This document shows, piece after piece, positions 50,330-59,601 of a stretch of DNA of 64,000 nt. Numbering within the stretch: position 1 is the stretch's first letter; the number at the start of each line of letters is the position of its first letter. The DNA is from Cnuibacter physcomitrellae (lineage in GTDB: Bacteria > Actinomycetota > Actinomycetes > Actinomycetales > Microbacteriaceae). The stretch covers positions 1,180,214 through 1,244,213 of the forward strand of contig NZ_BMHD01000001.1 of NCBI RefSeq assembly GCF_014640535.1, given 5' to 3'. The notes under the pieces were generated by a model. It was not told the DNA's origin and searched no databases. It saw only the letters and a program-made list of their open reading frames with translations. The translations under genes were made by a program, and so were the position numbers.

Positions 50330-51594
50330 GCCGGCTCCTCCTCGGTCGTGGTCGGCAGCGGCTCGCGCGCAGCCCGTCTGATCGCCACCGCATGCACCGC
50401 GAGTCCGGCGAGCGGGCCGACCGCGAGGGCCAGGACGGCGCGGGCGTCGACCCCGAGCGGGAGCAGGAGCACGAGGATCGCCACGACGGTGGCGGTGATC
50501 CATCCCGCGGAGTACGCGGAGTGGCGGTCGAGCGCGAGGCAGAGCGCACCGGTGACCGTGACCAGCGCGAGCAGGCCGGCCGCGAGGACCAGGGCCCCGA
50601 CGACCCAGGCCTCCAGCGAGTAGTCGGGCCCGTACCACCACACGAGGAGCGGCGGTCCCGCGAAGTAGGCGATCACCCCGCCCACCACGGCCACGGCCGC
50701 GATGAGCCCTCCGATCGGCAGCATCGCGCGGAAGCCCGCGGCGCGGTTGTTCAGGAAGTGGGCGATCGCGACACCCTGGTACGCGTTCAGCGGGATGAGC
50801 AGCGGGGCGCGCGTGAAGGTGATCGCGAGGAGGAGGGGCGCCGCGGCCGCGTACGCCGCCTCGCTCGAGGTGAGCTTCAGGATGACGGGGAAGCCGACCA
50901 CGAGGATCGCGCTGGAGCCCGAGGCGACGCAGGCGTGCCCGAAGCGGCGCAGCAGCGCACCGGCCGATCCGTCGCTGCGGGCGCGGGCGGCGGCGCGGAG
51001 CGTGGGCGAGAACGCCAGACCGATCAGCCACGTCACGCTCGAGACGCTCACCGCGACGGCGAGGCCGCCGAGCACGGCGGCGACGAGGGCGGCGACGACG
51101 ACCAGCACGAGCCGGAGCAGGGACTCGGCGGTGACCAGTCGCGCGAAGGTCGGCCACTGGATCCGGCCGCCCAGCACGCCGACGATCACGGCGTGGCCCG
51201 AGAACAGCGCGACCGAGCAGCTGAGCGGGACGGCGAGCCAGGCGTGGGCCGCATCGAAGACCAGGGCGCCCCACCACAGGCTCGTGACCCAGAGCAGCAC
51301 TCCCACGGCGACCCCGAGCGCGAGGCCGACCGGCAGGATGCGCGGTCGTCTGCCGTCGGCCGGCATCCGGTCGCTCGCGTGGACGGCCCTCGTGGACTCG
51401 GCGGACAGCCCGCCGAGGATGCCGAACCAGGCGAACAGGAACGACCAGAACGCGATGAAGAGCGCCGTGTCGGCGGGGTCGAGGATGTGCGGGACGAGGA
51501 GCAGCACGACGAAGCCGACACCCGCGGAGATGCCGGAGGCCGCGCCCACCCCCAGGAAGGAGCGGCGGCTGATCGTCTGAGCCTGGCCCGTCAT
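50326..51594 (-). CDS. Polysaccharide flippase-like membrane protein
   Basis: 422 residues, about 12-13 membrane segments evenly spread: SFLGVGAASGISAGVGFVVLLLVPHIL at the start, VVGALVLAAGLLALVTVTGALCLAL and ALAVGPLAGLAVHAVAIRRA near the end. Size and layout match MOP-superfamily Wzx-type exporters that flip lipid-linked oligosaccharides. The C-terminal tail is polar (PLPTTTEEEPA). Upstream partner of the rhamnosyltransferase-like gene (ATGA overlap). Frame extends far upstream as a shadow only; MTGQAQTISRRS is the sensible start. Confidence 0.8.
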   Translation of the reverse strand: MTGQAQTISRRSFLGVGAASGISAGVGFVVLLLVPHILDPADTALFIAFWSFLFAWFGILGGLSAESTRAVHASDRMPADGRRPRILPVGLALGVAVGVLLWVTSLWWGALVFDAAHAWLAVPLSCSVALFSGHAVIVGVLGGRIQWPTFARLVTAESLLRLVLVVVAALVAAVLGGLAVAVSVSSVTWLIGLAFSPTLRAAARARSDGSAGALLRRFGHACVASGSSAILVVGFPVILKLTSSEAAYAAAAPLLLAITFTRAPLLIPLNAYQGVAIAHFLNNRAAGFRAMLPIGGLIAAVAVVGGVIAYFAGPPLLVWWYGPDYSLEAWVVGALVLAAGLLALVTVTGALCLALDRHSAYSAGWITATVVAILVLLLPLGVDARAVLALAVGPLAGLAVHAVAIRRAAREPLPTTTEEEPA

Positions 51595-51645
51595 CAGACG
51601 GCCGGTCCCCGGCAGTGCGGAGTCGTGGCGCTCATGGGCTCCAAG

Positions 51646-51651
51646 CATAAT
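51646..51651 (+). promoter_or_regulatory. Probable -10 box of the GT gene at 51658 (leaderless)
   Basis: CATAAT, one mismatch from TATAAT, followed by 6 nt and a GTG. Confidence 0.55.
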
Positions 51652-51657
51652 GGGGCC

Positions 51658-52551
51658 GTGCAGCCCGGATCCGTCGCCGTCATCACGGCCTACCGTCCCG
51701 ACGGCGACTCTCTCGCCTCCCTCGTCGCCGCCCTGCGGCCTCAGGTGGAGGCCGTCGTCGTCGTCGACGACGGTTCGGGCGCGACGGCCCCGTTCGACGA
51801 CGCGGCGGAGGCCGGAGCGATCGTCGTGACGCACGACGAGAACCGGGGCATCGCGGCGGCGCTGAACACCGGGATCAGGACGGCGCGGGCCCACGTCGAC
51901 GCGCGGTGGGTCCTCACCTTCGACCAGGACTCCACGGTCGCGCCCGACTACGTCGCCTCCCTCGTCGCGACCGCGCAGGCGGCGACGGCCGCCGGGATCC
52001 GGGTCGGCCTGGTCGCGCCGCGCCGGGTGGAGGGGCTCCCCGCGCTGGAGGCCGGGGTGCGCGACGGGTTCGTCCTCGGCTCCGAGCCGATCCAGTCCGG
52101 CCTCCTCATCCCCGTCGCCGTGCTCGAGGCCGTCGGCCCCTTCGCCGAGGCGCTCTTCATCGACTGCGTCGACACCGACCTCTGGCTGCGTGTCCGCGAC
52201 CACGGGTTCGAGGTGGTGCTCGATCCGCTCGCCGAGCTCGGCCACGCCCTGGGCCGCCGGCACGTCGTGCGCGCGCTGGGACGCGAGCTCCACGTCACGC
52301 ACGCGGCCACGTTCCGCTACTACTACCTCGCGCGCAATCGCATCCTCATGAACCGGATGCACGGCCGCGGGCGCCGGGCGTGGGCGCTCCAGCAGACCGC
52401 GGCGGACCTGCGCCACTTCGTGATCGCCCTGGTCCTCGTGCCCGACCGCGGTCGCCGCCTGCGGATGATCGTCGCGGGCATCCGCGACGGCTGGCGCGGC
52501 CGCACGGGGCGGATGCCCGTGGAGGTCGAGCGGGTCGCCACAGCGGCCTGA
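51658..52551 (+). CDS. Family 2 glycosyltransferase, rhamnosyltransferase-like
   Basis: 297 residues. VAVITAYRPDGDSLASLVAAL, VVVVDDGSG, the metal site WVLTFDQDSTVAPDYV (DQD about 88-90), QSGLLIPVAVLEAVGPFAEALFIDCVDTDLWLRVRD in parts, and YYYLARNRILMNR at the C-terminal side, as in WbbL/RfbN-type rhamnosyltransferases. GTG start at 51658 is 6 nt after CATAAT; the in-frame ATG at 51634 overlaps that box and is unlikely. Single gene, divergent from the flippase operon (63 bp apart). Confidence 0.88.
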   Translation: MQPGSVAVITAYRPDGDSLASLVAALRPQVEAVVVVDDGSGATAPFDDAAEAGAIVVTHDENRGIAAALNTGIRTARAHVDARWVLTFDQDSTVAPDYVASLVATAQAATAAGIRVGLVAPRRVEGLPALEAGVRDGFVLGSEPIQSGLLIPVAVLEAVGPFAEALFIDCVDTDLWLRVRDHGFEVVLDPLAELGHALGRRHVVRALGRELHVTHAATFRYYYLARNRILMNRMHGRGRRAWALQQTAADLRHFVIALVLVPDRGRRLRMIVAGIRDGWRGRTGRMPVEVERVATAA

Positions 52552-52577
52552 CTCCCGGGGCCTCCAGGCGCCCCCGG

Positions 52578-52583
52578 TAGGAT
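52578..52583 (+). promoter_or_regulatory. Probable -10 box of the DPM1-like operon (leaderless)
   Basis: TAGGAT, 7 nt before the ATG at 52591; no Shine-Dalgarno. Confidence 0.5.
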
Positions 52584-52590
52584 GGCGGGC

Positions 52591-53346
52591 ATGTCGCACT
52601 CCCCCTCGAGAATCCTCGTGGTGATGCCTGCGTACAACGAGGAGGAGGCCGTCGCCGACGTCGTGCGCGAGGTGTTCGCCACCGTCCCGGGCGTCGGGGT
52701 CCTCGTGGTCGACGACGGCTCGAGCGACGCCACCAGTCGTCGTGCGGCGGAGGCGGGGGCCACCGTGCTCCGCCTGCCGATCAACCTTGGCGTGGGCGGA
52801 GCGATGCGCGCCGGCTTCAAGTACGCCCTGCAGTACGGATACGACACGGTCATCCAGGTCGACTCCGACGGGCAGCACGACCCCCGCTCGATCCCCGAGC
52901 TCGTCTCCGCTCTCGAGACCCACGACGTCGTCATGGGAGCACGCTTCGCCGGCGTCGGCGACTACCGGGTCAGCGGGCCGCGGCACTGGGCGATGGTGGT
53001 GCTGTCCGCCGTCCTCAGCCGCATCGCGAAGACGAGGCTCACCGACACCACCTCGGGCTTCCGCGCCAGCGGCCCCCGGGCGGTGCGGCTGTTCGCGGTG
53101 CACTACCCGTCGGAGTACCTCGGCGACACCATCGAGTCCCTCGTCATCGCCCAGCGCGCGGGCCTCAGCATCGCCCAGGTGCCCGTGGCCATGCGTCCCC
53201 GTGCCGGTGGCGTGCCGTCGCACAACCCGTACAAGGCCGCCGTGTACCTCGGCAGGGCGGGCATGGCGCTCTTCGTCGCGCTGATCCGCCCGCGGCTCCC
53301 GCTGTCCGCGACCGTCGCAGAACCGAGCGTGAACGCCCCCGCATGA
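52591..53346 (+). CDS. DPM1-like family 2 glycosyltransferase
   Basis: 251 residues without the C-terminal membrane helices of many polyprenyl-phosphate transferases. RILVVMPAYNEEEAVADVV, VLVVDDGSSDAT, LPINLGVGGAMRAGFKYA, and VIQVDSDGQHDPRSIPELV with the DSD metal site (about 91-93). It probably makes a polyprenyl-phosphate sugar or adds sugar to a lipid carrier. It is coupled (ATGA) to a DUF2304 gene, which may provide the missing membrane part. The first ATG at 52582 overlaps the -10 box, so MSHSPSRIL at 52591 is preferred. Confidence 0.88.
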   Translation: MSHSPSRILVVMPAYNEEEAVADVVREVFATVPGVGVLVVDDGSSDATSRRAAEAGATVLRLPINLGVGGAMRAGFKYALQYGYDTVIQVDSDGQHDPRSIPELVSALETHDVVMGARFAGVGDYRVSGPRHWAMVVLSAVLSRIAKTRLTDTTSGFRASGPRAVRLFAVHYPSEYLGDTIESLVIAQRAGLSIAQVPVAMRPRAGGVPSHNPYKAAVYLGRAGMALFVALIRPRLPLSATVAEPSVNAPA

Positions 53347-53768
53347 GCATCACCATCTACATCGTCGGCATCGTGGCCGCCCTGTTCACCCTCGCCGTGG
53401 TGATCGAGTCCCTCCGACGGCACCACCTCCGAGAGCGGCACGCCGTGTGGTGGCTGCTGGCCGGCCTCGTGGCGCTCGTCTTCGCGGTGTTCCCGGGCCT
53501 GCTCGACCGGGCGGCGAGCCTCCTCGGCGTCACCGTCCCGATCAACCTCGCCTTCTTCCTCAGCATCGCCGTGCTGTTCCTGGTCTCGATCCAGCACAGC
53601 GGTGAGCTCACCAAGCTCGAGGGCCAGGTGCGCACGCTGACGGAGGCGGCCGCCCTCCAGGAGCTCCGTGTGAAGCGGCTGGAGGACGCACTCGAGTCGT
53701 ACCGGAGCCGCCAGGAGAGCCCCCGCGACGTCCCGGAGCAGGGCAGACAGGAGCAGCGGCGCGAATGA
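53343..53768 (+). CDS. DUF2304 small membrane protein
   Basis: 141 residues: three membrane helices (about 4-24, 38-55 and 69-87), then a cytoplasmic coiled-coil-like tail (HSGELTKLEGQVRTLTEAAALQELRVKRLEDALESYR, in parts). DUF2304 is often found directly after DPM1-like GT2 genes. Overlaps both neighbours by ATGA, so the three genes 52591-55312 are one translationally coupled unit. A partner or anchor role for the transferase is inference. Confidence 0.87.
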   Translation: MSITIYIVGIVAALFTLAVVIESLRRHHLRERHAVWWLLAGLVALVFAVFPGLLDRAASLLGVTVPINLAFFLSIAVLFLVSIQHSGELTKLEGQVRTLTEAAALQELRVKRLEDALESYRSRQESPRDVPEQGRQEQRRE

Positions 53769-55312
53769 CGGCGACCACCGGTCCCGACGTCACGGTCCCC
53801 CGCCGACGTCCTCTCTGGCGGTCCCTGCTGCTGCCCTGGCTCCTGCTCGCCGTCGTGACGAGCATCTGGGCGCTGGCCACGCCCCCGGGCGGCTCTCCCG
53901 ACGAGCCCGCCCACATGGTCAAGGCCGCCTCGGTGGCCCGCGGCGAGCTGACGCCGTCGGCGATGATCGAGAAGGGCGGCGTGCTCCAGGTCCCGGCCTG
54001 GGTCGCCTTCGAGTACGAGCAGACCTGCTACGCCTTCTTCGCCACCCAGCCCGTGGACTGCATCCCGCAGTTCTCCGGCGATCCGGCCGCCATGGTGTCG
54101 AGCTACTCCTCCGCGAGCCTGTACGACCCCGTCTACTACGCCCTCGTCGGATGGCCGAGTCTGCTGTTTCAGGACGAGTCGGGCCTCTACGCCATGCGCA
54201 TCGTGAGCGGCATCCTGTGCTCGTTCCTCGTCGCGCTGTCGATCCACCTCGTCGGCGGCTGGCGGCGCGGGCGGCTGCCCGCCACCGCGGTGCTCGTCGC
54301 CCTCACCCCGATGGCCGTCTTCATCATGGCGTCCGTCAACCCGAACGCCCTCGAGTTCACCGGGGCCCTGGCGGCATTCACCGCCCTCCTCTCGATCGTC
54401 CTCTCGCCCGACGAGTCCCGGCTGAGAGGACGGGTGACGGTCGTCGCCGTCGCCACGGCGCTCGTCGTCCACGCCCGTTCGATCTCACCGCTCTGGATGG
54501 CCGTGCTGCTGCTGGCCCCGCTGCTGCTGCTCGGGTGGCGGGACCTCCTCGCCCTCCTCCGACGCCGCGCCGTCATCGTCGCCGCCGCGGTGATCGTGGC
54601 CGCCACGCTGCTGAGTGTGTGGTGGACCCTGACCAGCAACTCGCTCGGCACCGCGCCGACGACCGGGCCCGATGTCGCGCCGCCCGCCAAGGGCGTGGGG
54701 ACGCCGTTCCTCCAGGGCTTCCTCCAGAGCATCGGCGACTTCTACACGCAGATCCGGCAGATGATCGGCGTGCTCGGCTGGCTCGACACGATCTTCAACC
54801 CGCTGGTGTACATCGCGTTCTACGCGATGATCGGACTGCTGGCCGTCGGCGTCCTGATCTGGGTGCGTGGAAGACGGTTGGTCTTCGCGGCCGTGCTGGC
54901 CGCGGCCTTCTTCTTCCTGCCGCCCTTCGTGCAGGCGCTCTACATCACCCGGGGCGGGTACATCTGGCAGGGTCGCTACAGCCTCGTCCTGCTGATGTGC
55001 CTGATCGTCGGTGCGGCCGCCGTCATCGCGACGTCGCCGCGCTTCCTCGCCGGGCGCAGGTCGGGCCGGGCGACGACGATCGTCGTGTGGGCGTTCGCGG
55101 CGATCTGGACCGCGTGCAGCGTGTGGGCGTTCGCGACCGCGATGCGTCGCAACACCGTCGGCTACCTCGGATCCTGGGGCGAGATGCTGGGCAGCCCCGG
55201 ATGGGCGCCCCCGCTGGGCCCCGTCGTGCTGCTGACGCTTTTCACCGTGGCCACCGCGGGCCTCGCCGTCTCCGTCGTGCGGTCGTCGGACGACGAGCTC
55301 ACGAGGCGATAG
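53765..55312 (+). CDS. DUF2142 multi-pass membrane protein
   Basis: 515 residues with about 11-12 membrane segments. The N-terminal first loop holds TPPGGSPDEPAHMVKAASVARGELTP, where the DE pair recalls the catalytic acid region of GT-C glycosyltransferases; family DUF2142 is usual in actinobacterial and streptococcal glycan loci. Probably a polyprenyl-sugar-dependent transferase acting outside the membrane; not proven. Third gene of the coupled unit; its 3' end overlaps the convergent gene at 55299 by 14 bp. Confidence 0.82.
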   Translation: MTATTGPDVTVPRRRPLWRSLLLPWLLLAVVTSIWALATPPGGSPDEPAHMVKAASVARGELTPSAMIEKGGVLQVPAWVAFEYEQTCYAFFATQPVDCIPQFSGDPAAMVSSYSSASLYDPVYYALVGWPSLLFQDESGLYAMRIVSGILCSFLVALSIHLVGGWRRGRLPATAVLVALTPMAVFIMASVNPNALEFTGALAAFTALLSIVLSPDESRLRGRVTVVAVATALVVHARSISPLWMAVLLLAPLLLLGWRDLLALLRRRAVIVAAAVIVAATLLSVWWTLTSNSLGTAPTTGPDVAPPAKGVGTPFLQGFLQSIGDFYTQIRQMIGVLGWLDTIFNPLVYIAFYAMIGLLAVGVLIWVRGRRLVFAAVLAAAFFFLPPFVQALYITRGGYIWQGRYSLVLLMCLIVGAAAVIATSPRFLAGRRSGRATTIVVWAFAAIWTACSVWAFATAMRRNTVGYLGSWGEMLGSPGWAPPLGPVVLLTLFTVATAGLAVSVVRSSDDELTRR

Positions 55313-56612
55313 ACGTCAGCACGGCGGCCACGCCGAGCACCGCCGTCGCCGGACCCGCCCAGCGGAGACGGCTGACCAGCATCCCGACGCCGGCGACGAA
55401 CCCCGGCAGGAGGACGATGCCGTAGCGGAGCGGGAGCTCGATGATCGTCCGCGAGGACATCCAGACCAGGAACAGCAGCGCCGGGCCCATCAGGAGCCCG
55501 ATGACGCCGAGCCCCCAGGCCAGTGACGTCTCCTCGTCCGACCCCTTCACCAGACGCGTGATCATGACCACGAGGAAGGTGGCCGTGGCCATGGTGAGCA
55601 GGTACCCGAAGAAGGTCCCGATCGCGCCGACGTTGGTCTGGTCGAGTCCGACGTTGCTGACGAAGAGGAAGACGTTCTGCACCAGGCTGACCGGGTTGAG
55701 CTTCTCCGCCTCCAGGTAGCCCCCGTCGACGCTCGGCTTGGCCAGGACGGTCCGGACGACCAGCCAGACGGCCTGGGCGATCACCCCCGCCACCACGCTC
55801 ACCACGACGGCGACCACGGCGCGATCGCCGAGGAGGGAGCGGACGAGGCCGGGGTCGCGGTCGCGACGCCACGCGAGGATGCGCATGACGATGATCGCCA
55901 GCCCGACCGCCAGCACCGGGAAGATGAACTGGACCTTGAGGGCGACGGCGATCACCGTGAACGGCAGCAGCCACCAGGGCGAGCGCTCGCGACGCATCAC
56001 CGCGACGCCGAGGAGGAAGGCGCCCGCCGAGACCAGGATCGCCGGCGCGTCGGTGCTCAGGTAGGTCGTGGCCCAGTACGCCGACGGGGTGGCCACCACG
56101 CCCAGTCCGAGGCCCGTCGCGAGGAGCCGCCCCACCCCGAGCCGGCGGAGCAGCGCGTACAGCACCAGCACTCCCCCGGCGAGCCACAGCATGCCCACGA
56201 GCCTTCCGGCATCGAGCAGACCGATCCCGAACCAGGTGAAGGGCTGCGCCGCGACCCAGGTGACGGCGAAGTAGAGCGGCGTGTAGATGTCGGCGCCCGT
56301 GCGCCCGCCGTAGGGGAAGTACTTGTCGTCCGTGATGTCGTACGACTCGCAGTTCGACTTGGGATCGGTGATGTTCACCACGCCCCGGCAGAGGATGGCG
56401 CTCCGGGCCTCGGGGCCCGTGCGCTCCCCCGTGACCACGAGCCCCTGGGTGGGGACCTTCACCAGGTAGTCGTAGTACACGTACTCGTCGTAGAGCGAGA
56501 GCGCGGAGTGCTGGGGCGCCTGGACGGCGACCAGGGCGACGCTGGCCAGCGAGAGCACGACGGCGGGAAGCACCCGCCACGACCCGAGGCGGGCGAGGAG
56601 AGCACGGATCAC
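55299..56612 (-). CDS. Multi-pass membrane protein, GT-C-like
   Basis: 437 residues with about 10-11 membrane segments. After TM1 an extracytoplasmic loop (about 35-105) has SLYDEYVYYDYLVKVPTQG and two Cys (ILCRGVVN and SNCESYD) that could form a disulfide. The DE in this first loop again suggests a GT-C transferase. GTG start at 56612 with a weak ribosome site (AGGGTCG). Divergent in role from its neighbours only by inference; no family name can be fixed. Confidence 0.75.
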   Translation of the reverse strand: MIRALLARLGSWRVLPAVVLSLASVALVAVQAPQHSALSLYDEYVYYDYLVKVPTQGLVVTGERTGPEARSAILCRGVVNITDPKSNCESYDITDDKYFPYGGRTGADIYTPLYFAVTWVAAQPFTWFGIGLLDAGRLVGMLWLAGGVLVLYALLRRLGVGRLLATGLGLGVVATPSAYWATTYLSTDAPAILVSAGAFLLGVAVMRRERSPWWLLPFTVIAVALKVQFIFPVLAVGLAIIVMRILAWRRDRDPGLVRSLLGDRAVVAVVVSVVAGVIAQAVWLVVRTVLAKPSVDGGYLEAEKLNPVSLVQNVFLFVSNVGLDQTNVGAIGTFFGYLLTMATATFLVVMITRLVKGSDEETSLAWGLGVIGLLMGPALLFLVWMSSRTIIELPLRYGIVLLPGFVAGVGMLVSRLRWAGPATAVLGVAAVLTSIAS

Positions 56613-56848
56613 AGCGCGCGACCCTGATTCAGAGGGCCGCGGGGGCGGCCCGGCGGTCGCCCTGTCTTCTGGACTCTGTGGTGGTGCAACAGGGGTTCCT
56701 CACGGTGCGGTGGTTCTCTGGAGCGGTGCGCTCGCGGATCGTCCGAGCGGTGCACCCACCCGAGCGGGTGGCGCGGGCACATCTTACGCGGGCACGCCTT
56801 AACCGTAGAGCAGGGACGAGACCGTCCGATGGCGGCCGCGGCGGGCGA

Positions 56849-57439
56849 TCAGACGTCGCGGACGGTCTGGGGCGGCAGACCGAGGACGGCGGCCTCCGCG
56901 GCGAGCCGCTCCTTCTCCTGCAGCGCGGCGAAGCCGTCGGCCCGCTTGGGCGAGAAGACCCAGTACCGGTAGAGCAGGAACCGGAACAGCGTGGCCAGCA
57001 CGAGGCCGATCACGTTCCCCGAGATGTTGTCGGCCACGAGGTTGTCGAAGCCCAGGACGTAGTGCGACACCCAGAGGCAGCCGAGGCTGATGCCGAGGCC
57101 CACCACGGCGATGGCGGTGAACTCGACGAACTCGAGGACGACGTTCTTGCGGCGGTTCTCCCGGAAGGTCCAGTACCGGTTGCCGAACCAGGTCGCGATC
57201 GTGGAGCAGGTCACGGAGACGAACTTCGCCCCCAGCGGGTCGGACCACCAGCCGTCGCCGAGCCAGTCGAGGCGGAGCACGTTGAAGACGCCGACGTCGA
57301 TCAGGTAGCCCGCGAGTCCGACGACACCGAACTTCAGCGCGTGCCGGATGAACTTGTCGTACGCGTAGGTCCAGACCCGTCTCACTCGCTGCACCAGTCG
57401 ACCGCTCCCTACGATAGCTCTTGGGCGAAGAATCCTCAT
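56849..57439 (-). CDS. GtrA-family membrane protein
   Basis: 196 residues. The GtrA domain (about 33-165) has four membrane helices: HALKFGVVGLAGYLIDVGVFNVL, a TWFGNRYWTF(R) signature after helix 2 (about 83-92), then two more ending FRFLLYRYWVFSP. GtrA proteins help move or use polyprenyl-phosphate sugars. The basic N-terminus and C-terminal helical tail (GFAALQEKERLAAEAAVL) are cytoplasmic. The gap 56613-56848 before the gene at 55299 shows only C/G-rich, non-coding sequence with no clear signal. Confidence 0.9.
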   Translation of the reverse strand: MRILRPRAIVGSGRLVQRVRRVWTYAYDKFIRHALKFGVVGLAGYLIDVGVFNVLRLDWLGDGWWSDPLGAKFVSVTCSTIATWFGNRYWTFRENRRKNVVLEFVEFTAIAVVGLGISLGCLWVSHYVLGFDNLVADNISGNVIGLVLATLFRFLLYRYWVFSPKRADGFAALQEKERLAAEAAVLGLPPQTVRDV

Positions 57440-57572
57440 GGTCGACCCGAAGATATCTCAGCCGTCCCACCGCGCCGAAACAAGAGAATCATAACCGCCA
57501 TGTATTCTTGGCTGGTTCAAGCACGCGGGCCGGGGGTCGGCTGGGGCGTGTCCTTCCTCTTCAGGAGCAGAA

Positions 57573-58778
57573 TTGCCTACGAATTTCGAGAACGACGTGG
57601 TGGTGATCGGTGGGGGCGGACATGTCGGTCTCCCCCTGGCGATCGCCCTCGCGGACCGGGGATCCAAGACCGTCGTCTACGATCTGAGCGCCACCGCGGT
57701 CGAGACCATCCTCCGGGGCGAGATGCCCTTCAGCGAGCCCGGCGCCGAGGAGGTGCTGCAGCGGGTCCTCGCCAACGGCATGTTCACCGCGTCGACCGAC
57801 GCCGCGGTCGTGGGCACCGCCGAGAACGTCGTCGTGGTCATCGGCACCCCGGTCGACGAGCACCTGAACCCCGACCCGAACGCCATCCCCGCCGCCCTCG
57901 AGAGCTGCAGCCCCTACTTCCACGACGACCAGCTGCTGATCCTCCGCAGCACCGTCTACCCCGGCGTCACGGCTCTGGTCGAGCGCATGCTGCGCGACAA
58001 GGGCCTGGCCACCGAGGTCGCCTTCTGCCCCGAGCGCATCGCCGAGCACAAGGCGATGGAGGAGCTGTTCACGCTCCCCCAGATCGTCTCCAGCCGGACG
58101 CAGAGCGGCCGCGAGCGCGCCTCGACGCTGTTCCGCACGCTCACCGACGAGATCGTCGACCTCGAGCCCGAGGAGGCGGAGCTCGCGAAGCTCTTCACCA
58201 ACACGTGGCGCTACATCAAGTTCGCCGCGGCCAACCAGTTCTACATGATGGCCAACTCCCGCGGGCTCGACTTCGAGCGCATCCGCGCCGGCCTGACGTA
58301 CAACTACCCCCGCGCGAAGGACCTGCCCGGTCCCGGCTTCGCCGCCGGCCCGTGCCTGTTCAAGGACGCGATGCAGCTCGCCGCCTTCAGCGACAACCAG
58401 TTCTCGCTCGGCCACTCCGCGATGCTCGTGAACGAGGGGCTCCCGCTCTACATCGTGACCCAGCTCGAGAAGCGCTTCGACCTCGAGAACCTCACGGTCG
58501 GCATCCTCGGCATGGCCTTCAAGGCGGGCTCCGACGACATCCGCTCGAGCCTGTCCTACAAGCTGCGGCGCGTGCTGAAGTTCCGGGCCAAGGCCGTCAT
58601 CGGGACCGACCCGTACGTGCCCGAGCACATCGACGACACCCTCCTCCCCCTCGATGCCGTGCTGGAGAAGGCCGACATCCTCATCGTCGCCACCCCGCAC
58701 AAGGAGTACCGCGGCCTGACGACCGACAAGCCGGTCGCCGACGTCTGGAACCTCCTCGGCAACGGGGTCGTGGTGTGA
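57573..58778 (+). CDS. Nucleotide-sugar dehydrogenase (UDP-ManNAcA dehydrogenase-like)
   Basis: 401 residues. NAD loop VVVIGGGGHVGLPLAIALADRG (in part), STVYPGVT, and the active-site block LPGPGFAAGPCLFKDAMQL with the catalytic Cys, whose GPCLFKD form resembles WecC-type UDP-N-acetylmannosamine dehydrogenases more than UDP-glucose dehydrogenases (SCFPKD). The central EEAELAKLFTNTWRYIKFAAANQFY carries the Lys/Asn of the family. It makes a uronic acid donor. Unusual start: TTG with AGGAG five nt upstream. First of four coupled or closely spaced genes (57573-61969). Confidence 0.88.
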   Translation: MPTNFENDVVVIGGGGHVGLPLAIALADRGSKTVVYDLSATAVETILRGEMPFSEPGAEEVLQRVLANGMFTASTDAAVVGTAENVVVVIGTPVDEHLNPDPNAIPAALESCSPYFHDDQLLILRSTVYPGVTALVERMLRDKGLATEVAFCPERIAEHKAMEELFTLPQIVSSRTQSGRERASTLFRTLTDEIVDLEPEEAELAKLFTNTWRYIKFAAANQFYMMANSRGLDFERIRAGLTYNYPRAKDLPGPGFAAGPCLFKDAMQLAAFSDNQFSLGHSAMLVNEGLPLYIVTQLEKRFDLENLTVGILGMAFKAGSDDIRSSLSYKLRRVLKFRAKAVIGTDPYVPEHIDDTLLPLDAVLEKADILIVATPHKEYRGLTTDKPVADVWNLLGNGVVV

Positions 58779-59572
58779 CCTCCCCGGATCGACCCGATCG
58801 CCCGAGCGACGACGCCGGCGAGCGGGAGGGGCCACGGGCCTCGATCGTCATCCCGGCGTACAACGAGGGCGAGGACATCGTCCCCGGGCTCGACCGGATC
58901 TTCGAGGCGGTCCACGTCGACGCCGAGGTGATCGTGGTGGTCGACTCGCCGACCGACACGACCGCCCCCGTGGTGACCGCCTACGCCGAGGCGGAGCCGC
59001 GTCTGAAGCTGGCGGTGAACGACTACGGCCGAGGACCCGCCCATGCCATCCGGTACGGCATCGACCACGCCACGAGCGAGACCGTCGTGGTGACGATGGC
59101 CGACGGGTGCGACGACCCGAGGCAGATCGACGACCTCGTCCGGCTCGTCGAGCGCGGTGTCGTCGTCGCCTGCGCCTCCCGCTACATGCCGGGCGGCCAG
59201 CAGGTCGGAGGCCCCCGGTTCAAGAGCCTGCTCTCCCGGTTGGCGGGACTGACCTTCCAGCTGTTCACGAACACCGGCACCCGCGACGCCACCAACTCGT
59301 TCAAGGCGTACAACGCCGAGTTCGTCCGCAGCGTCGGGATCCACAGCCGCGACGGCTTCGAGATCGGACTCGAGCTGACCGCGAAGGCCCACCGGCTCCG
59401 CGCCCCCGTCGCCGAGATCCCCACCATCTGGCTCGACCGCACCTTCGGGCAGTCCAACTTCAAGCTCGCGAAGTGGATCCCCAAGTACCTCCGCTGGTAC
59501 CGTTTCGGCTTCGGCCGGAAGCTGACCGCACCCGAGGTGCGCGCCCTCGCCGACACGATCACGAACCCCTGA
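58775..59572 (+). CDS. DPM1-like family 2 glycosyltransferase
   Basis: 265 residues. A 20-residue polar start is followed by ASIVIPAYNEGEDIVPGLDRI, VIVVVDSPTDTT, DYGRGPAHAIRYGIDHA, and VVTMADGCDDPRQID, where the metal-site DxD reads ADGCDD. The SRLAGLTFQLFTNTGTRDATNSFKAYN block is typical of polyprenyl-phosphate transferases. GTG start overlapping the previous stop (GTGA). Always with the flanking dehydrogenase and epimerase in this type of locus (from memory), so it probably uses their product. Confidence 0.87.
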   Translation: MTSPDRPDRPSDDAGEREGPRASIVIPAYNEGEDIVPGLDRIFEAVHVDAEVIVVVDSPTDTTAPVVTAYAEAEPRLKLAVNDYGRGPAHAIRYGIDHATSETVVVTMADGCDDPRQIDDLVRLVERGVVVACASRYMPGGQQVGGPRFKSLLSRLAGLTFQLFTNTGTRDATNSFKAYNAEFVRSVGIHSRDGFEIGLELTAKAHRLRAPVAEIPTIWLDRTFGQSNFKLAKWIPKYLRWYRFGFGRKLTAPEVRALADTITNP

Positions 59573-59601
59573 CACTCCCTACGGAGAGGAACACCCACCC
59601 C

